A stretch of DNA of 64,000 nucleotides from Myxococcales bacterium (GCA_003170275.1 PNAM01000030.1:1-64000); one strand, 5' to 3'; numbered from the stretch's first letter, positions 1-10,440 are shown. Program-made: numbers and translations. Notes: generated by a model not told the origin, from the letters alone.

Positions 1-672
1 CAGGTTGGGCGCGCCGTTGGCGTAGGGCACGCCCGCCTTCAAGCAGGCGTACGCGTAGATCGCCGACGGCGAGATGTTGTCGTCGCTCTTGCGCAGCCCC
101 TCTTCGAACTTGGCCAGCGACGAGTGCACGTCGGACGGCTCGCGGTACACCTCGGTCGAGCCGCACCACACCGCCACGCAGCGGTCGAGGCCGTTCTTCT
201 TCTTGAAGCTCTCGATGTCGGCGATCAGCTGATCCGCCAGGTCCATCTTCGACGAGCCCTTCTTGACGTGCGTGCCCGACAGCTTCTTGACGTAGCTCGG
301 CTCGAACACGCCGGCCATCGGCTGGATGGTCTCGAGGAACGGCTTGACCTTCGCCAGATCCTCGTTCGAGAGCACGCCGGCGTGCTTGGCGGACTCGTAG
401 GCGTTGTCTTCGAAGATGTCCCAGCCGCCGAACACCAGATCGTCCAGGCCGGCGAGCGGCACGAACTCGGTGAGCTTGGGCGACCGGTTGTCGGTGCGTT
501 TTCCGAGGCGAATCGTGCCCATCTGGGTCATCGAGCCGATTGGCTTGGCGTGACCCTTGCGGATCGATTCCACGCCCGCGACGAAGGTGGTCGCCACCGC
601 GCCCATGCCCGGCAACAACACGCCGAGCTTGCCCTTGGCCGGTCGAATCTCAGTGCCTTTCTTGATGCCCAT
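1..672 (-). CDS. ino1: Inositol-3-phosphate synthase, partial (C-terminus off window)
   Basis: The product should convert D-glucose 6-phosphate to 1D-myo-inositol 3-phosphate with NAD in the cytoplasm. The reading frame is open from an ATG at 670-672 to the left edge, giving the first 224 residues. An early Rossmann-type glycine stretch ([13 protein letters not shown], about residues 17-29) is followed by [13 protein letters not shown] and [13 protein letters not shown], both characteristic of the bacterial and archaeal MIPS family. An AGGAG lies 13 nt before the ATG. The gene is divergent from rpsB. Inositol could feed phosphatidylinositol-type lipids, but nothing in the window shows its use. 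The missing C-terminal part cannot be assessed. Confidence 0.88.
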   Translation of the reverse strand, partial: MGIKKGTEIRPAKGKLGVLLPGMGAVATTFVAGVESIRKGHAKPIGSMTQMGTIRLGKRTDNRSPKLTEFVPLAGLDDLVFGGWDIFEDNAYESAKHAGVLSNEDLAKVKPFLETIQPMAGVFEPSYVKKLSGTHVKKGSSKMDLADQLIADIESFKKKNGLDRCVAVWCGSTEVYREPSDVHSSLAKFEEGLRKSDDNISPSAIYAYACLKAGVPYANGAPNL

Positions 673-931
673 CTTGAATTTTCGCTCCTGGGTGCCTTTG
701 GAAAGGGGCACCATAGTTGGACCTCCCACGGACGTCAAGCAAGCGCTTGGCCAACGGAATTCCCGCGTGGTTTCAGCAGCTCCTGTCGAGAATTGGACGC
801 CTTTCCACCTTGATCCGTGGGCCTATCACGTGGTAGATCCAGCCGCTTTCGTAAACGAATCAGGTTTCCAGAGGCCGCCCCGCGTCAGGCCAGTGACGGA
901 AACCGGTGAACCGACGCGTGAAGGAGAACAC
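673..931. promoter_or_regulatory. Divergent intergenic region between ino1 and rpsB
   Basis: This 259-nt gap must carry both promoters. On the plus strand a weak sigma70-like pair is visible: TTGATC (810-815), 18 nt, TAGATC (834-839). A 10-bp palindrome CAAGCGCTTG (740-749) and a near-palindrome CTATCACGTGGTAG (824-837) are present. An open frame runs from 557 through the gap into rpsB, but it has no family resemblance before the rpsB start. A long leader before rpsB would fit S2 autoregulation as known in other bacteria; I cannot fold it here. Confidence 0.35.
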
Positions 932-1816
<885 letters not shown>

Positions 1817-1858
1817 TCTTCGTTTTTATTAATTCCGCGAAGTTTCTGGAGAACTGAA

Positions 1859-2548
<690 letters not shown>

Positions 2549-2560
2549 CACCCACACCGG

Positions 2561-2597
2561 CACTGCAACCCACCCTGCGCTGCGCGCAGGGGCCCAG
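2561..2597. repeat. 37-nt palindromic repeat, copy A
   Basis: This lies in the tsf-pyrH gap, 12 nt after the tsf stop and 15 nt before the pyrH ATG. It begins CACTGCAACCCACCC and ends GCAGGGGCCCAG. The core CCCTGCGC-TGC-GCGCAGGG is an 8-bp stem with a 3-nt loop. It differs from copy B (7591-7627) at 3 of 37 positions and from copy C (26889-26925) at 6. In the mRNA the hairpin would lie just upstream of the pyrH Shine-Dalgarno sequence (AGGGGAG). Confidence 0.85.
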
Positions 2598-2612
2598 CAA
2601 GGGGAGTAAGCG

Positions 2613-3365
2613 ATGGGAGAGTCGGCTCCAGTAGCGAAGCCCCGTTTCAAGAGAATCCTGCTCAAGCTGTCCGGGGAAGCCCTCATGGGCCCCGGCGGTT
2701 TCGGCATCGACCCACCCACGCTCGAGGGCATCGCGTCCGAGATCGCGGAGGTGCGCGCGCTCGGCGTCGAGCTGGCGGTGGTGATCGGCGGCGGCAACAT
2801 CTTCCGCGGGTTGGCCGCCTCGGCGCACGGCATGGACCGCGCGTCGGCCGACTACATGGGCATGATGGCCACGCTGATGAACTCACTCGCGTTGCAGGAC
2901 GCGCTCGAGCGCATCAACGTCATCACGCGCGTGCTGTCGGCGATCGAGGTCAAGGAGCTGGCCGAGCCGTACATCCGGCGCCGCGCCATGCGCCACCTCG
3001 AGAAGGGGCGCGTGGTGATCTTCGCCGCGGGCACCGGCAACCCGTACTTCACCACCGACACCGCGGCGTCGTTGCGCGCGATGGAGATCCACGCCGAGGT
3101 GCTGATGAAGGCCACCAAGGTGGACGGCGTCTACGACAAGGATCCGCACAAGCACACCGACGCGGTGCTGTTCAAGCGCCTGACCTACATCGACGTGCTG
3201 CAGCGCAACCTGAAGGTGATGGACTCGACCGCCATCTCCTTGTGTCGCGACAACAAGCTCGCGATCATCGTGTTCGATCTGGGAACTCGGGGTAATATCC
3301 GACGGGTCGTCCAAGGCGAGTCCATCGGCACGCTGGTGACGGACGAGGAGAACCGGCCATGGTGA
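2613..3365 (+). CDS. pyrH: UMP kinase
   Basis: This enzyme phosphorylates UMP to UDP in pyrimidine nucleotide synthesis and belongs to the amino acid kinase fold rather than the P-loop UMP/CMP kinases. The 250-residue protein shows LLKLSGEAL at the N-terminus, [10 protein letters not shown], the [17 protein letters not shown] block and [12 protein letters not shown], all typical of bacterial PyrH. The ATG at 2613 follows AAGGGGAG. The 3' end overlaps frr by 7 nt, so translation of the two is probably coupled. An upstream palindromic repeat (copy A) lies close to its ribosome binding site. Confidence 0.97.
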   Translation: MGESAPVAKPRFKRILLKLSGEALMGPGGFGIDPPTLEGIASEIAEVRALGVELAVVIGGGNIFRGLAASAHGMDRASADYMGMMATLMNSLALQDALERINVITRVLSAIEVKELAEPYIRRRAMRHLEKGRVVIFAAGTGNPYFTTDTAASLRAMEIHAEVLMKATKVDGVYDKDPHKHTDAVLFKRLTYIDVLQRNLKVMDSTAISLCRDNKLAIIVFDLGTRGNIRRVVQGESIGTLVTDEENRPW

Positions 3366-3916
3366 ACGACATCATGAAGGATCTGGAGGCTGGCATCGTC
3401 AAGGCCCACGACTCGCTCAAGAAGGAGCTCGCCAAGGTGCGCACCGGACGCGCCAGCCTGTCCTTGATCGATGGGGTGCGCGTCGATTACTACGGCACGC
3501 CGACGCCGCTCAACCAGGTCGCCTCCTGCTCGACGCCCGATGCACGGCTGATCCAGATCAAGCCGTGGGAGAAGAAGCTGTGCGTGGCGATCGAAGAGGC
3601 CGTGCGCAAGGCCGAGCTGGGCGTGAACCCGTCCTCCGACGGCGAAGTGGTGCGCATCCCGATCCCGTCGCTGACCGAAGAGCGTCGCCGCGAGCTGACC
3701 AAGGTGGTCAAGCGCATGGGCGAGGACGGCCGCGTTGCGATCCGCAACCTGCGCCGCGACGCCAACGAGATGCTCAAGGAATACCAGAAGAGCGGCGACA
3801 TCTCGGAAGACGACGAGACGCAGGGCCTCAAGAAGGTGCAGGACGCGATCGACAAGGGGATCGCCAAGGTGGATGAGGTGGCGGCGAAAAAAGAAGCGGA
3901 GATCATGGAGGTTTGA
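3359..3916 (+). CDS. frr: Ribosome recycling factor
   Basis: RRF splits post-termination ribosomes together with EF-G. The 185-residue length is the family norm, and the signature [29 protein letters not shown] is placed as expected near residues 27-55, followed by [15 protein letters not shown] and the RNLRRDAN block. The ATG overlaps the end of pyrH, and its stop codon overlaps the TTG start of the Ser/Thr kinase gene (TTGA). The order pyrH-frr is widely conserved. Confidence 0.97.
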   Translation: MVNDIMKDLEAGIVKAHDSLKKELAKVRTGRASLSLIDGVRVDYYGTPTPLNQVASCSTPDARLIQIKPWEKKLCVAIEEAVRKAELGVNPSSDGEVVRIPIPSLTEERRRELTKVVKRMGEDGRVAIRNLRRDANEMLKEYQKSGDISEDDETQGLKKVQDAIDKGIAKVDEVAAKKEAEIMEV

Positions 3917-5202
3917 CCCGCTTCGGCAAGTACGATCTCCTCGCCCTTTTGGCGACGGGCGGAATGGCGGAGATCTGGCTTGCCCGTGTCTCCGGCGCCG
4001 CCGGCTTCGAGAAGCTGGTGGTAATCAAGCGGCTGCTCGATCAGCTGGCGGTCAATCCTGAATACGTGGAGATGTTCCTCGACGAGGCGCGCATCAACGC
4101 GCGGCTCTCGCACACCAACGTCGTGCAGGTGCTCGAGCTCGGCCAGGTCGAGGGCAAGTACTTCATGGCCATGGAGTACGTGGCCGGGCTGTCGATCGCG
4201 CAGGTCGGCAAGAAGTCGACGCAGCGGCTCGGCGATGTGCCGCAGGCGGTGGCGTGCGGGATCGTCGCGCAGGCGTGCGCCGGGCTGCACTTCGCGCACG
4301 AACACCGGCTGCCCGACGGCACGCCGCTGGGCATCATCCACCGCGACGTCTCGCCGCAGAACCTGATCTTGACCTTCGAAGGACTGGTGAAGGTGGTCGA
4401 CTTCGGCATCGCCAAGGCGGAGGGACGGCAGCACCGCACGCGCGCCGGGCTGGTCAAGGGCAAGAGCTCGTACATGTCGCCCGAGCAGTGCCTGGGCCTC
4501 GCGCTCGATCGGCGCTCGGACGTGTACGCGCTGGGCATCATCTTGTACGAGCTGGCGACGGCGCGGCGGTTGTTCAAGCGCGCCTCGAGCTACCAGACCT
4601 TCGAGGCCATCACCCGCGGCGACATCCCGCCGCCGCGCTCGCTCAACTCGAAGATCGATCGGGGCGTGGAGGCGGTGATCCTGCGCGCGCTCGCCAAGCG
4701 GCCCGAAGATCGCTACCCGTCGGCGGGCGAGCTGCAAGAAGAGCTCGAGACGGCGATGCACAAGGCTGCGCTGCGAGGCGCGCGCAGCGATCTCGAGAAG
4801 TTCGTCGACCAGACGTTCTCGGCGGAGATGCTCGAGCAGCGCAAGCTGTTGGTGCAGGCGCAAAAAGGCGAGGACCTCGGCGGCACCGACCCGGTGCTGG
4901 TCTCCGCCGTCGCCGAGCAGGCCGCGGCCGAGCAGCGCGAGTCGTCGTACGGCGCCGCCGACGACGAAAAGACCTCGGTCGACGAGCTGCCCGCGCTCGG
5001 CGAAGACTCGGGCCGCACCCCGCTCGCCCCCGCCGACGCCTACGACGACGGCGACACCCACAAAGGCACGAGCCTCGATCCCACCCGCGACACCGCCCCG
5101 AGCCCAACCCTGCGCCAATCCCTCCCGCCCCTGTACTACCTGCTCGCCGTCCTGGGCGCGCTCGCCGTCGCCGCCGCCCTCCTCTGGCTGATCGCCTTCT
5201 AA
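3913..5202 (+). CDS. Membrane-anchored Ser/Thr protein kinase
   Basis: A Hanks-type kinase of 429 residues with a TTG start inside the frr stop (TTGA). The kinase domain covers about residues 5-275: Gly-rich loop ATGGMAEI, catalytic Lys in VVIKRLL, IIHRDVSPQN catalytic loop, VVDFGIAKA metal-binding motif and YMSPEQ. All key residues are present, so it should be active. An acidic, Pro-rich linker is followed by one C-terminal helix (about 406-427) ending in LLWLIAF, so the kinase probably faces the cytoplasm. Overlap with frr suggests co-transcription with translation-factor genes. Its substrate is unknown. It converges on uvrA with a 13-nt gap. Confidence 0.92.
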   Translation: MTRFGKYDLLALLATGGMAEIWLARVSGAAGFEKLVVIKRLLDQLAVNPEYVEMFLDEARINARLSHTNVVQVLELGQVEGKYFMAMEYVAGLSIAQVGKKSTQRLGDVPQAVACGIVAQACAGLHFAHEHRLPDGTPLGIIHRDVSPQNLILTFEGLVKVVDFGIAKAEGRQHRTRAGLVKGKSSYMSPEQCLGLALDRRSDVYALGIILYELATARRLFKRASSYQTFEAITRGDIPPPRSLNSKIDRGVEAVILRALAKRPEDRYPSAGELQEELETAMHKAALRGARSDLEKFVDQTFSAEMLEQRKLLVQAQKGEDLGGTDPVLVSAVAEQAAAEQRESSYGAADDEKTSVDELPALGEDSGRTPLAPADAYDDGDTHKGTSLDPTRDTAPSPTLRQSLPPLYYLLAVLGALAVAAALLWLIAF

Positions 5203-5215
5203 CGTTTGAAAAACG

Positions 5216-8068
5216 TCATCCGCGTTTGCGGGCGGCGTGGAGCAACGGTGCGAGGGCGCGGCCGGTGTGGGAGGCGCGGTTGCGCGCGAGCTCGTCGGGC
5301 GTCCCGGCGGCGATCAGGTGGCCGCCTTCGTGCCCACCTTCGGGACCGAGGTCGACCAGCCAGTCGGCACGCCGGATGAAGTCGAGGTTGTGCTCGATGG
5401 CGACCACGGTGTGGCCGGCGGCGATCAGCCGGTCGAGCGCGGCGCACAGCACATCGACGTCGGTGCCGTGCAGCCCGGTGGTCGGCTCGTCGAGGAGGAA
5501 CAGGGTCGCGCCGGCGGCGGAGTCGTGCAGGTGGGCCGCGAGCTTGAGCCGCTGCGATTCGCCGCCGGAGAGCGTGGCGGTCGATTGGCCGAGCGTGAGG
5601 TAGCCCAGCCCGACGTCGGCGAACGGCTGCAGCCGCGCGCACAGCTTGCCGTCGAAGGCGAAGCGGTCGAGCGCCTCGGACACGGTGAGCGCCAGGCACT
5701 CGAGGATCGACAAACCCTGCCACTTCACGCCGAGCACCTTCTGTTGGAAGCGCTTGCCGTCGCACTTGTCGCAGCTCACCGTCACGTCGGCCAGGAAGTG
5801 CATCTCCAGCGTGACCGTCCCCTGCCCCATGCACTCTTCGCAGCGTCCGCCCGCCACGTTGAACGAGAACGCGCCGGCGGCCAGCCCGAGGTGCTGCGCG
5901 TCGGCGGTCCGGGCGAAGCGCTGGCGCAGCTCGTCCATCGCCTTCAGGTAGGTCGCGGGGTTGGAGCGCGTCGAGCGGCCGATCGGCGTCTGGTCCACCA
6001 ACACCACCTCGCCGAACGCCTCGAGCCCGCTCACGCCGCCGCACGGGCCGACGAAATCGACCGGCTTGCCGCGCGCGCGCAGCGCATTGGCGTACAGCAC
6101 GTCGACGATCAGCGACGACTTGCCCGACCCCGACACGCCGGTCACGCAGCTGAAGCGCCCCACCGGCAGCTCGACGTCGATCTCCTTGAGGTTGTGCGCG
6201 CTCGCGCCCTCGATGCGGATCACCTGTTCGGCCGCTCCGCGTGGGTCGCCGCCCGCCTCGACGCGTCGCTCGCGCCCGCGCAGGTACGCGCCGGTCACCG
6301 ACGCGCGATCGCGCAGCAGCTCGGCGTAGGTGCCGGCAAACACCACCTCACCGCCTCGCGCGCCCGCCGCCGGCCCGAGATCGAGCACGTAATCGGCCTC
6401 GCGCATGATCTCCGGATCGTGCTCGACCACCACCACGGTATTGCCGCGACCGGTGAGCTTGCGCAGCACCTTGACCAGCCGATGCGAGTCGCGCGGGTGC
6501 AGCCCGATCGACGGCTCGTCGAGCACGTACAGCGTCCCGGTCAGCCGCGCGCCGAGCGCTGACGCGAGGGCGATGCGCTGCGCCTCGCCGCCCGACAGCG
6601 TGCGCGCCTGACGCGACAGCGAGAGATACGCGAGCCCGACCTCTTGCAGATAGCCGAGCCGCGACTCGATCTCGACCAAGAGCGGCTGCGCGGTCGCGCG
6701 CGCCTGCTTCGACAAGCCCGCCACCACCTCGCGCAGAAACGGTTGCAGCTCGCCGACCGGCAGGGCCTCGAGCTCGGCGATCGAGCGGCCGCCCACCTTC
6801 ACCGCGCGCGCCTCGGCCTTGAGCCGCGTGCCGTCGCACACCTGGCACGGGTCGTACCCGCGATAGCGCGCGAGCATCACGCGCACGTGCATCTTGTACT
6901 TCTTGGTCTCGAGGTAGCGGAAGAACCCGCGCACCCCATACCACTGCCCCTTTTTCCAGCCGCCGGCTTTGTAGTCCGGATCGCCCTCGAGTACCCACTT
7001 GCGCTCGGCGGAGTTGAGCTTCTTCCACGGCACGTCGAGCCGCACCTTGTGCTTCTTGCCCTGCTTCAGCAGATCGTCCTGGCACTCGGCGTTCGAGGGC
7101 GTCTGGAACGGCACGATCGCGCCGTCGGCGAGCGTCTTGCGCCCGTCGGGGATCACCTTGTCGAGATCGAGGCCGATCACCCGCCCGAAGCCCTGGCAGG
7201 TCTCGCAGGCGCCGAGCGGCGAGTTGAACGAGAACAACGGCGGCTCGGGCGCCTTGAGCTGCCGGCCGCACTTCGAGCAGGAGAATCCCTCGTCGAACTT
7301 GAGCGGCTCTTCGCGGCCCTCGACGTAGACCTCCGCCCTGCCCTGCCCTTCCTTGAACGCCGCCTGTAGCGCCTCGCACAGCCGCGCGCGATCTTCGAGC
7401 GTCGCGCGCGTGCGATCGATGAGCAGCGGCAGCGACCGCAACGTGCGCAGCGACTCCGGGTCCGCCGCGTCGGCATCGATCACCTTGCCGTCGAGGAACA
7501 GGCGCCGCCAGCCGGCCTTCTGTTTCTCGACGAAGCAAGCCGCAGCGTCGCCCTTGCCGAGCGGCGCGCGCGCGACCACTTGCACCTTTCGGCATTGCGA
7601 CCCACCCTGCGCTCCGCGCAGGGGCCCAGCGGCCGCCTTGAGCACCGCCTCGGCCGACGCCTGCGCGGTGTCGCGCGCCACCAGGCTGCCGCAATCGGGG
7701 CAATAGACCACGCCCACGCGCGCATACAAGAGGCGCAGGTAGTCCGAGATCTCGGTCACCGTCCCGACGGTGGAGCGCGCATTGCGCACGCCGTTGCGCT
7801 GCTCGATGGCGATCGCCGGCGGCACGCCCGTCACCGAGTCCACGTCCGGTCGCTGCATGCGCTCGAGGAACTGCCGCGCGTAGGTCGACATCGACTCCAC
7901 GTAGCGCCGCTGCCCCTCGGCGTACAACGTGTCGAACGCCAGCGACGACTTCCCCGATCCGGAGACACCTGTCACCACCGTCAGCGCCGCGCGCGGGATC
8001 GCCACCCGCACGTTCTTCAAGTTGTGCGTCCGCGCGCCCTCGATGAGGATGTCGCCGCGCTCGCTCAA
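5216..8068 (-). CDS. uvrA: UvrA, excinuclease ABC subunit A
   Basis: UvrA recognises bulky DNA damage and loads UvrB in nucleotide excision repair. The 950-residue protein has two ABC modules, each with GVSGSGKSS Walker A and LSGGE-QR signature, and Cys pairs for zinc: CSKC with CETC near residues 265-290, and CEEC with CDKC in the second half. Length is close to the usual 940. The TTG start directly follows the stop of the upstream gene. About 12-13 residues (GPLRGAQGGSQ and flanks, near residue 150) come from an in-frame palindromic repeat inserted between VLKA and KVQVVARAPL, where other UvrA proteins run on without a gap. The frame is intact, so I call it functional. Confidence 0.93.
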   Translation of the reverse strand: MSERGDILIEGARTHNLKNVRVAIPRAALTVVTGVSGSGKSSLAFDTLYAEGQRRYVESMSTYARQFLERMQRPDVDSVTGVPPAIAIEQRNGVRNARSTVGTVTEISDYLRLLYARVGVVYCPDCGSLVARDTAQASAEAVLKAAAGPLRGAQGGSQCRKVQVVARAPLGKGDAAACFVEKQKAGWRRLFLDGKVIDADAADPESLRTLRSLPLLIDRTRATLEDRARLCEALQAAFKEGQGRAEVYVEGREEPLKFDEGFSCSKCGRQLKAPEPPLFSFNSPLGACETCQGFGRVIGLDLDKVIPDGRKTLADGAIVPFQTPSNAECQDDLLKQGKKHKVRLDVPWKKLNSAERKWVLEGDPDYKAGGWKKGQWYGVRGFFRYLETKKYKMHVRVMLARYRGYDPCQVCDGTRLKAEARAVKVGGRSIAELEALPVGELQPFLREVVAGLSKQARATAQPLLVEIESRLGYLQEVGLAYLSLSRQARTLSGGEAQRIALASALGARLTGTLYVLDEPSIGLHPRDSHRLVKVLRKLTGRGNTVVVVEHDPEIMREADYVLDLGPAAGARGGEVVFAGTYAELLRDRASVTGAYLRGRERRVEAGGDPRGAAEQVIRIEGASAHNLKEIDVELPVGRFSCVTGVSGSGKSSLIVDVLYANALRARGKPVDFVGPCGGVSGLEAFGEVVLVDQTPIGRSTRSNPATYLKAMDELRQRFARTADAQHLGLAAGAFSFNVAGGRCEECMGQGTVTLEMHFLADVTVSCDKCDGKRFQQKVLGVKWQGLSILECLALTVSEALDRFAFDGKLCARLQPFADVGLGYLTLGQSTATLSGGESQRLKLAAHLHDSAAGATLFLLDEPTTGLHGTDVDVLCAALDRLIAAGHTVVAIEHNLDFIRRADWLVDLGPEGGHEGGHLIAAGTPDELARNRASHTGRALAPLLHAARKRG
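7591..7627. repeat. 37-nt palindromic repeat, copy B (inside uvrA)
   Basis: Plus strand begins CATTGCGACCCACCC and ends GCAGGGGCCCAG; the core CCCTGCGC-TCC-GCGCAGGG forms an 8-bp stem with a 3-nt loop. It is read in frame by uvrA on the minus strand as GPLRGAQGGSQ plus flanking residues. It differs from copy A at 3 positions and from copy C at 4. The repeat length is not a multiple of three, so the inserted segment must include extra bases or an imperfect target junction to keep frame. Confidence 0.85.
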
Positions 8069-8467
8069 CTACTCTCCGATGCCGTTCTTGGCCTCGGGCG
8101 AATAGATCGCCTTGGCGAGCTCGAGCTGCTTGAGCGAGACGCGCACCACCGTGCCCGCCTTGCGCAGCACCGCCTCCTTGAGGAACAGGTGATAGTTCTT
8201 CACCCCGCCCTTCTCATCGGGCGGCGTGCCCTGCGCCTTCTTCGACGGCGAGCCCGTCACCAGGCGGATCTTCTCCTGCGGATGCAACACGAAGCCGGGA
8301 TCGAGCGTGCCGATCGGGTGCGGCCGCTCGTTGGCGTTGCGCGCCACCGTCAGCGCGCAGCCTTGCGCGTTGATCGCATTGGGCCCGGTGTTCTCGAGGA
8401 GCAGCCACTCCTCGTTGAGCGCATCGTTGGTCTTCGGGTGGTGCAGCTCGACGATCACGAGGGCCAT
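8069..8467 (-). CDS. Lamin-tail-domain-like protein
   Basis: A 132-residue protein starting MALVIVELHHPKTND. I chose the ATG at 8465-8467, which has TAGGAGA upstream; an upstream extension of the frame overlaps the divergent gene and has no plausible start signal. NEEWLLLENTGPNAINAQGCALTV followed by a later PGFVLHPQEKIRLVTG resembles the strand pattern of lamin tail (LTD) folds, which often mediate binding at surfaces or to DNA. It has no signal peptide. It ends directly against the uvrA TTG start and is probably co-transcribed with it. The fold assignment is by eye and moderate at best; the function is unknown. Confidence 0.6.
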   Translation of the reverse strand: MALVIVELHHPKTNDALNEEWLLLENTGPNAINAQGCALTVARNANERPHPIGTLDPGFVLHPQEKIRLVTGSPSKKAQGTPPDEKGGVKNYHLFLKEAVLRKAGTVVRVSLKQLELAKAIYSPEAKNGIGE

Positions 8468-8516
8468 GGAGTCTCCTACTCGACCGCGAAACCTACCACA
8501 TGTTATGAGGAGAACC

Positions 8517-8795
8517 ATGCCGAAGCTGAACATCGAGCAAGCGCACGCCCTCCCGCTCGAGGAGCTCAAACGCCGACTGCAGGCGCTCGCGGATCGTTTG
8601 TCGGCAAAGTACGGGATCGAAGCGAGCTGGGTCTCGGCGACCGAAGCCAAGGTCAAGCGCATCGGCGTGACCGGCAAGATCACCTGCACCGATACCAAGG
8701 TGACGGTGTTCCTCGACCTGTCGTTCGTGCTCTCGCCGCTCAAGGACAAGGTGGAGAATCGCGTGCGGCAGGAGCTGCAGAGCTGTCTCGCGTAG
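8517..8795 (+). CDS. PHA-granule-type small protein
   Basis: A 92-residue protein (MPKLNIEQAHALPLEELKRR) preceded by GAGGAG at 8507-8512. The pattern of an N-terminal helix with LPLEELKRRLQALADRLSAKYG, then a beta region with GKITCTDTKVTVFLDLSFVLSPLKDKVENRVRQEL, matches the polyhydroxyalkanoic acid system / PHA granule region family. Known members sit with PHA genes, but no other PHA gene is visible here. It is divergent from the lamin-tail-like gene (49-bp gap), and its stop abuts the convergent Rieske-like gene. Confidence 0.7.
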   Translation: MPKLNIEQAHALPLEELKRRLQALADRLSAKYGIEASWVSATEAKVKRIGVTGKITCTDTKVTVFLDLSFVLSPLKDKVENRVRQELQSCLA

Positions 8796-9083
8796 CTACG
8801 GCAGCTCGAGCCACACCGCGCCGTCGTCGACGCGCACGGTGCACACCTCTCCGGCGATCACGTCAGCCGGCGAGTCCTCGGCGAAGACCTCGAACACCAG
8901 CCCGTGCTGCGAGCAGTCGGTCGCGGTGAACGAGCGGCGCGTGGTGCACTTCTCGCGCGACGCGTTGGCGTGGAACTGACCGCCCACATTGTAGATCGTC
9001 ACCTGCCGCTCGCCCACGTGCACGACCTTACCCTTGCCCGGCGGCAGCTCTTTCACTTCGGCGACTCGAATCGACGTGGTCAT
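8796..9083 (-). CDS. Rieske-fold protein with incomplete cluster ligands
   Basis: A 95-residue protein shaped like a NirD/Rieske ferredoxin: VAEVKELPPGKGKVVHVGERQVTIYNVGGQFHA at the N-terminus and a C-terminal beta region. A [2Fe-2S] Rieske site needs C-x-H and C-x2-H. The second is present (CSQH), but the first reads CTT, with Thr where His is expected; the codons TGC ACC ACG are clear in the sequence. Either the cluster is bound differently or has been lost. A strong AGGAGG precedes the ATG. It is downstream of no clear oxygenase or reductase, so the partner is unknown. Confidence 0.62.
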   Translation of the reverse strand: MTTSIRVAEVKELPPGKGKVVHVGERQVTIYNVGGQFHANASREKCTTRRSFTATDCSQHGLVFEVFAEDSPADVIAGEVCTVRVDDGAVWLELP

Positions 9084-9218
9084 CTGTTCCTCCTGGAAGA
9101 ACGGAACTTCCGCAAAAACGGAAATTCACGCGCCGCTGCCGGGGACAGGCTCGAATCGTTCGGTGAGGAGCGGGGGAAGCAGGCGCATGTGTCGTCTGCT
9201 CGTTCAAGGGGCGTGCCG
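9084..9218. other. Intergenic region with small hairpins
   Basis: A 135-nt gap between the SPFH gene and the Rieske-like gene on the same strand. It contains nested short repeats built on CGGAA/TTCCG (9102-9123), including TTCCG-CAAAAA-CGGAA (9108-9123). These could form weak hairpins in either transcript. No start codon with a family-like frame was found. Confidence 0.3.
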
Positions 9219-10364
9219 TCAGCCCGGTTGCTTGGAGCCGCACTCCGCGCAGAACTTCGCGCCCGCGACCATCGGCTTGCCGCACTCCGAGCAGAACGGC
9301 TTCTTCTCGGCGAGCGTCGCGCCGCACTCCGCGCAGAACTTGCCGGGCGCCACCTTCGCCTGGCACTTGCCGCAGGTGACCTGCCCCAACCCGCCCTGCG
9401 GCCCGCCCGATGCCGGCGCCTGCGGCTGGCCCATGCCTACGTTGCCGCCTGAGCCCTGGTGCATGCCGCCCATCGCCTGCGCCATGCCGAGGCCCACGCC
9501 CAGTCCCGCGCCGCCCAGCATCGGATTGCCGCCGCCGCCGTCGCCGCCACCCTTGGCCATGCCTTCGCCCGCGCCCATCATCGCCTTGCCGGCCGCGAAC
9601 TGCTGATAGTTATTGATGTTGCCGCCCATCATGCGCAGCTGCGCGGCGTCCTTGTACATGGCCTTGAGCGCGGTCTCGTCCTCTTCCTTCATGTCGACGA
9701 CGAAGTTGCCCAGCTTGACGATGCGCATGCCGTAGCTGATCAGGTGCGGCTTGACGCCCTCGACCACCAGCTGCTCGATCTCTTCGGTGAGCGCGCCCGA
9801 GGTGACGTTGAGCAGCGGCAGGTTCTGCTTGACCAGCATCTCGGCGATCTTGTCGCGGATCACCTTGAGCAGCTGCGAGCGGAACCAGCCCTCGAACTCC
9901 TCGTCGGTGGCCCAGCTCCGCTGGCCCCACAGCGCGATCGCCTTCATGGGATCGTCGACCTGGATCGAGTAGTCGCCGTGCACGCGGATGCCCACCGCCA
10001 TACCCGACTTGGGATCTTCAACGTCGCCGATCGGCCCGCCGAACATCTTCCCGGCGGTCTCGCGCAGCGTCACGAACCACACCTCGGCCTTGAGCACGTT
10101 ACCGCCGGTGAAGGTGTCGATCAGGCGCGAGAGGAACGGGATGTTCGAGGTCTCGAGCGTGTGCCGCCCGGGCCCGATCTTGCCGCCCTCGACGAACACG
10201 CCGTCCTTGTAGAACAGCGCCACCTCGTCCTGCGCGACGGTCAGCTGCGCCTTCATCGGAATGGTCTGGTCAGGCCACTTGTAGACGACCAGATCCTTCG
10301 CCTCGTCGGGGCGAGCGATGAACATCTCCTGCGCGCCCTTTTTTACGAAGTCGAAGATGCCCAT
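9219..10364 (-). CDS. SPFH-domain protein with C-terminal zinc ribbons
   Basis: A 381-residue protein of the YdjL/virion core-like SPFH family. Residues about 25-245 form the SPFH region (KWPDQTIPMKAQLTVAQDE, then GPGRHTLETSNIP and a helix with KVIRDKIAEML). A Gly/Met/Gln-rich linker follows, then a double zinc ribbon with CGKC, CAEC, CSEC and CAEC pairs. SPFH proteins of this type are thought to oligomerise at membranes; the precise role is unknown. AGGGAGGA lies upstream of the ATG. It is divergently transcribed (76 bp) from a second zinc-ribbon protein with a membrane helix, so the two probably work together. Confidence 0.85.
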   Translation of the reverse strand: MGIFDFVKKGAQEMFIARPDEAKDLVVYKWPDQTIPMKAQLTVAQDEVALFYKDGVFVEGGKIGPGRHTLETSNIPFLSRLIDTFTGGNVLKAEVWFVTLRETAGKMFGGPIGDVEDPKSGMAVGIRVHGDYSIQVDDPMKAIALWGQRSWATDEEFEGWFRSQLLKVIRDKIAEMLVKQNLPLLNVTSGALTEEIEQLVVEGVKPHLISYGMRIVKLGNFVVDMKEEDETALKAMYKDAAQLRMMGGNINNYQQFAAGKAMMGAGEGMAKGGGDGGGGNPMLGGAGLGVGLGMAQAMGGMHQGSGGNVGMGQPQAPASGGPQGGLGQVTCGKCQAKVAPGKFCAECGATLAEKKPFCSECGKPMVAGAKFCAECGSKQPG

Positions 10365-10440
10365 CGGTTCCTCCCTGTATCGGCTTGCGTTGGGGTGAGG
10401 CTGTGAATGATACTATGTGGCCCCAAGAGGCGATAGATCC

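Noticed and set aside
824..837. CTATCACGTGGTAG as a parS site
   Set aside because: Only the central CACGTG agrees; the flanks differ from GTTCCACGTGGAAC.
557..931. Upstream extension of rpsB
   Set aside because: The extension has no S2 similarity and overlaps the divergent ino1 gene; the ATG at 932 has a strong ribosome binding site.
5216..8068. uvrA as a pseudogene because of the inserted repeat
   Set aside because: The frame is intact, length is close to family norm and all catalytic and zinc motifs are present.
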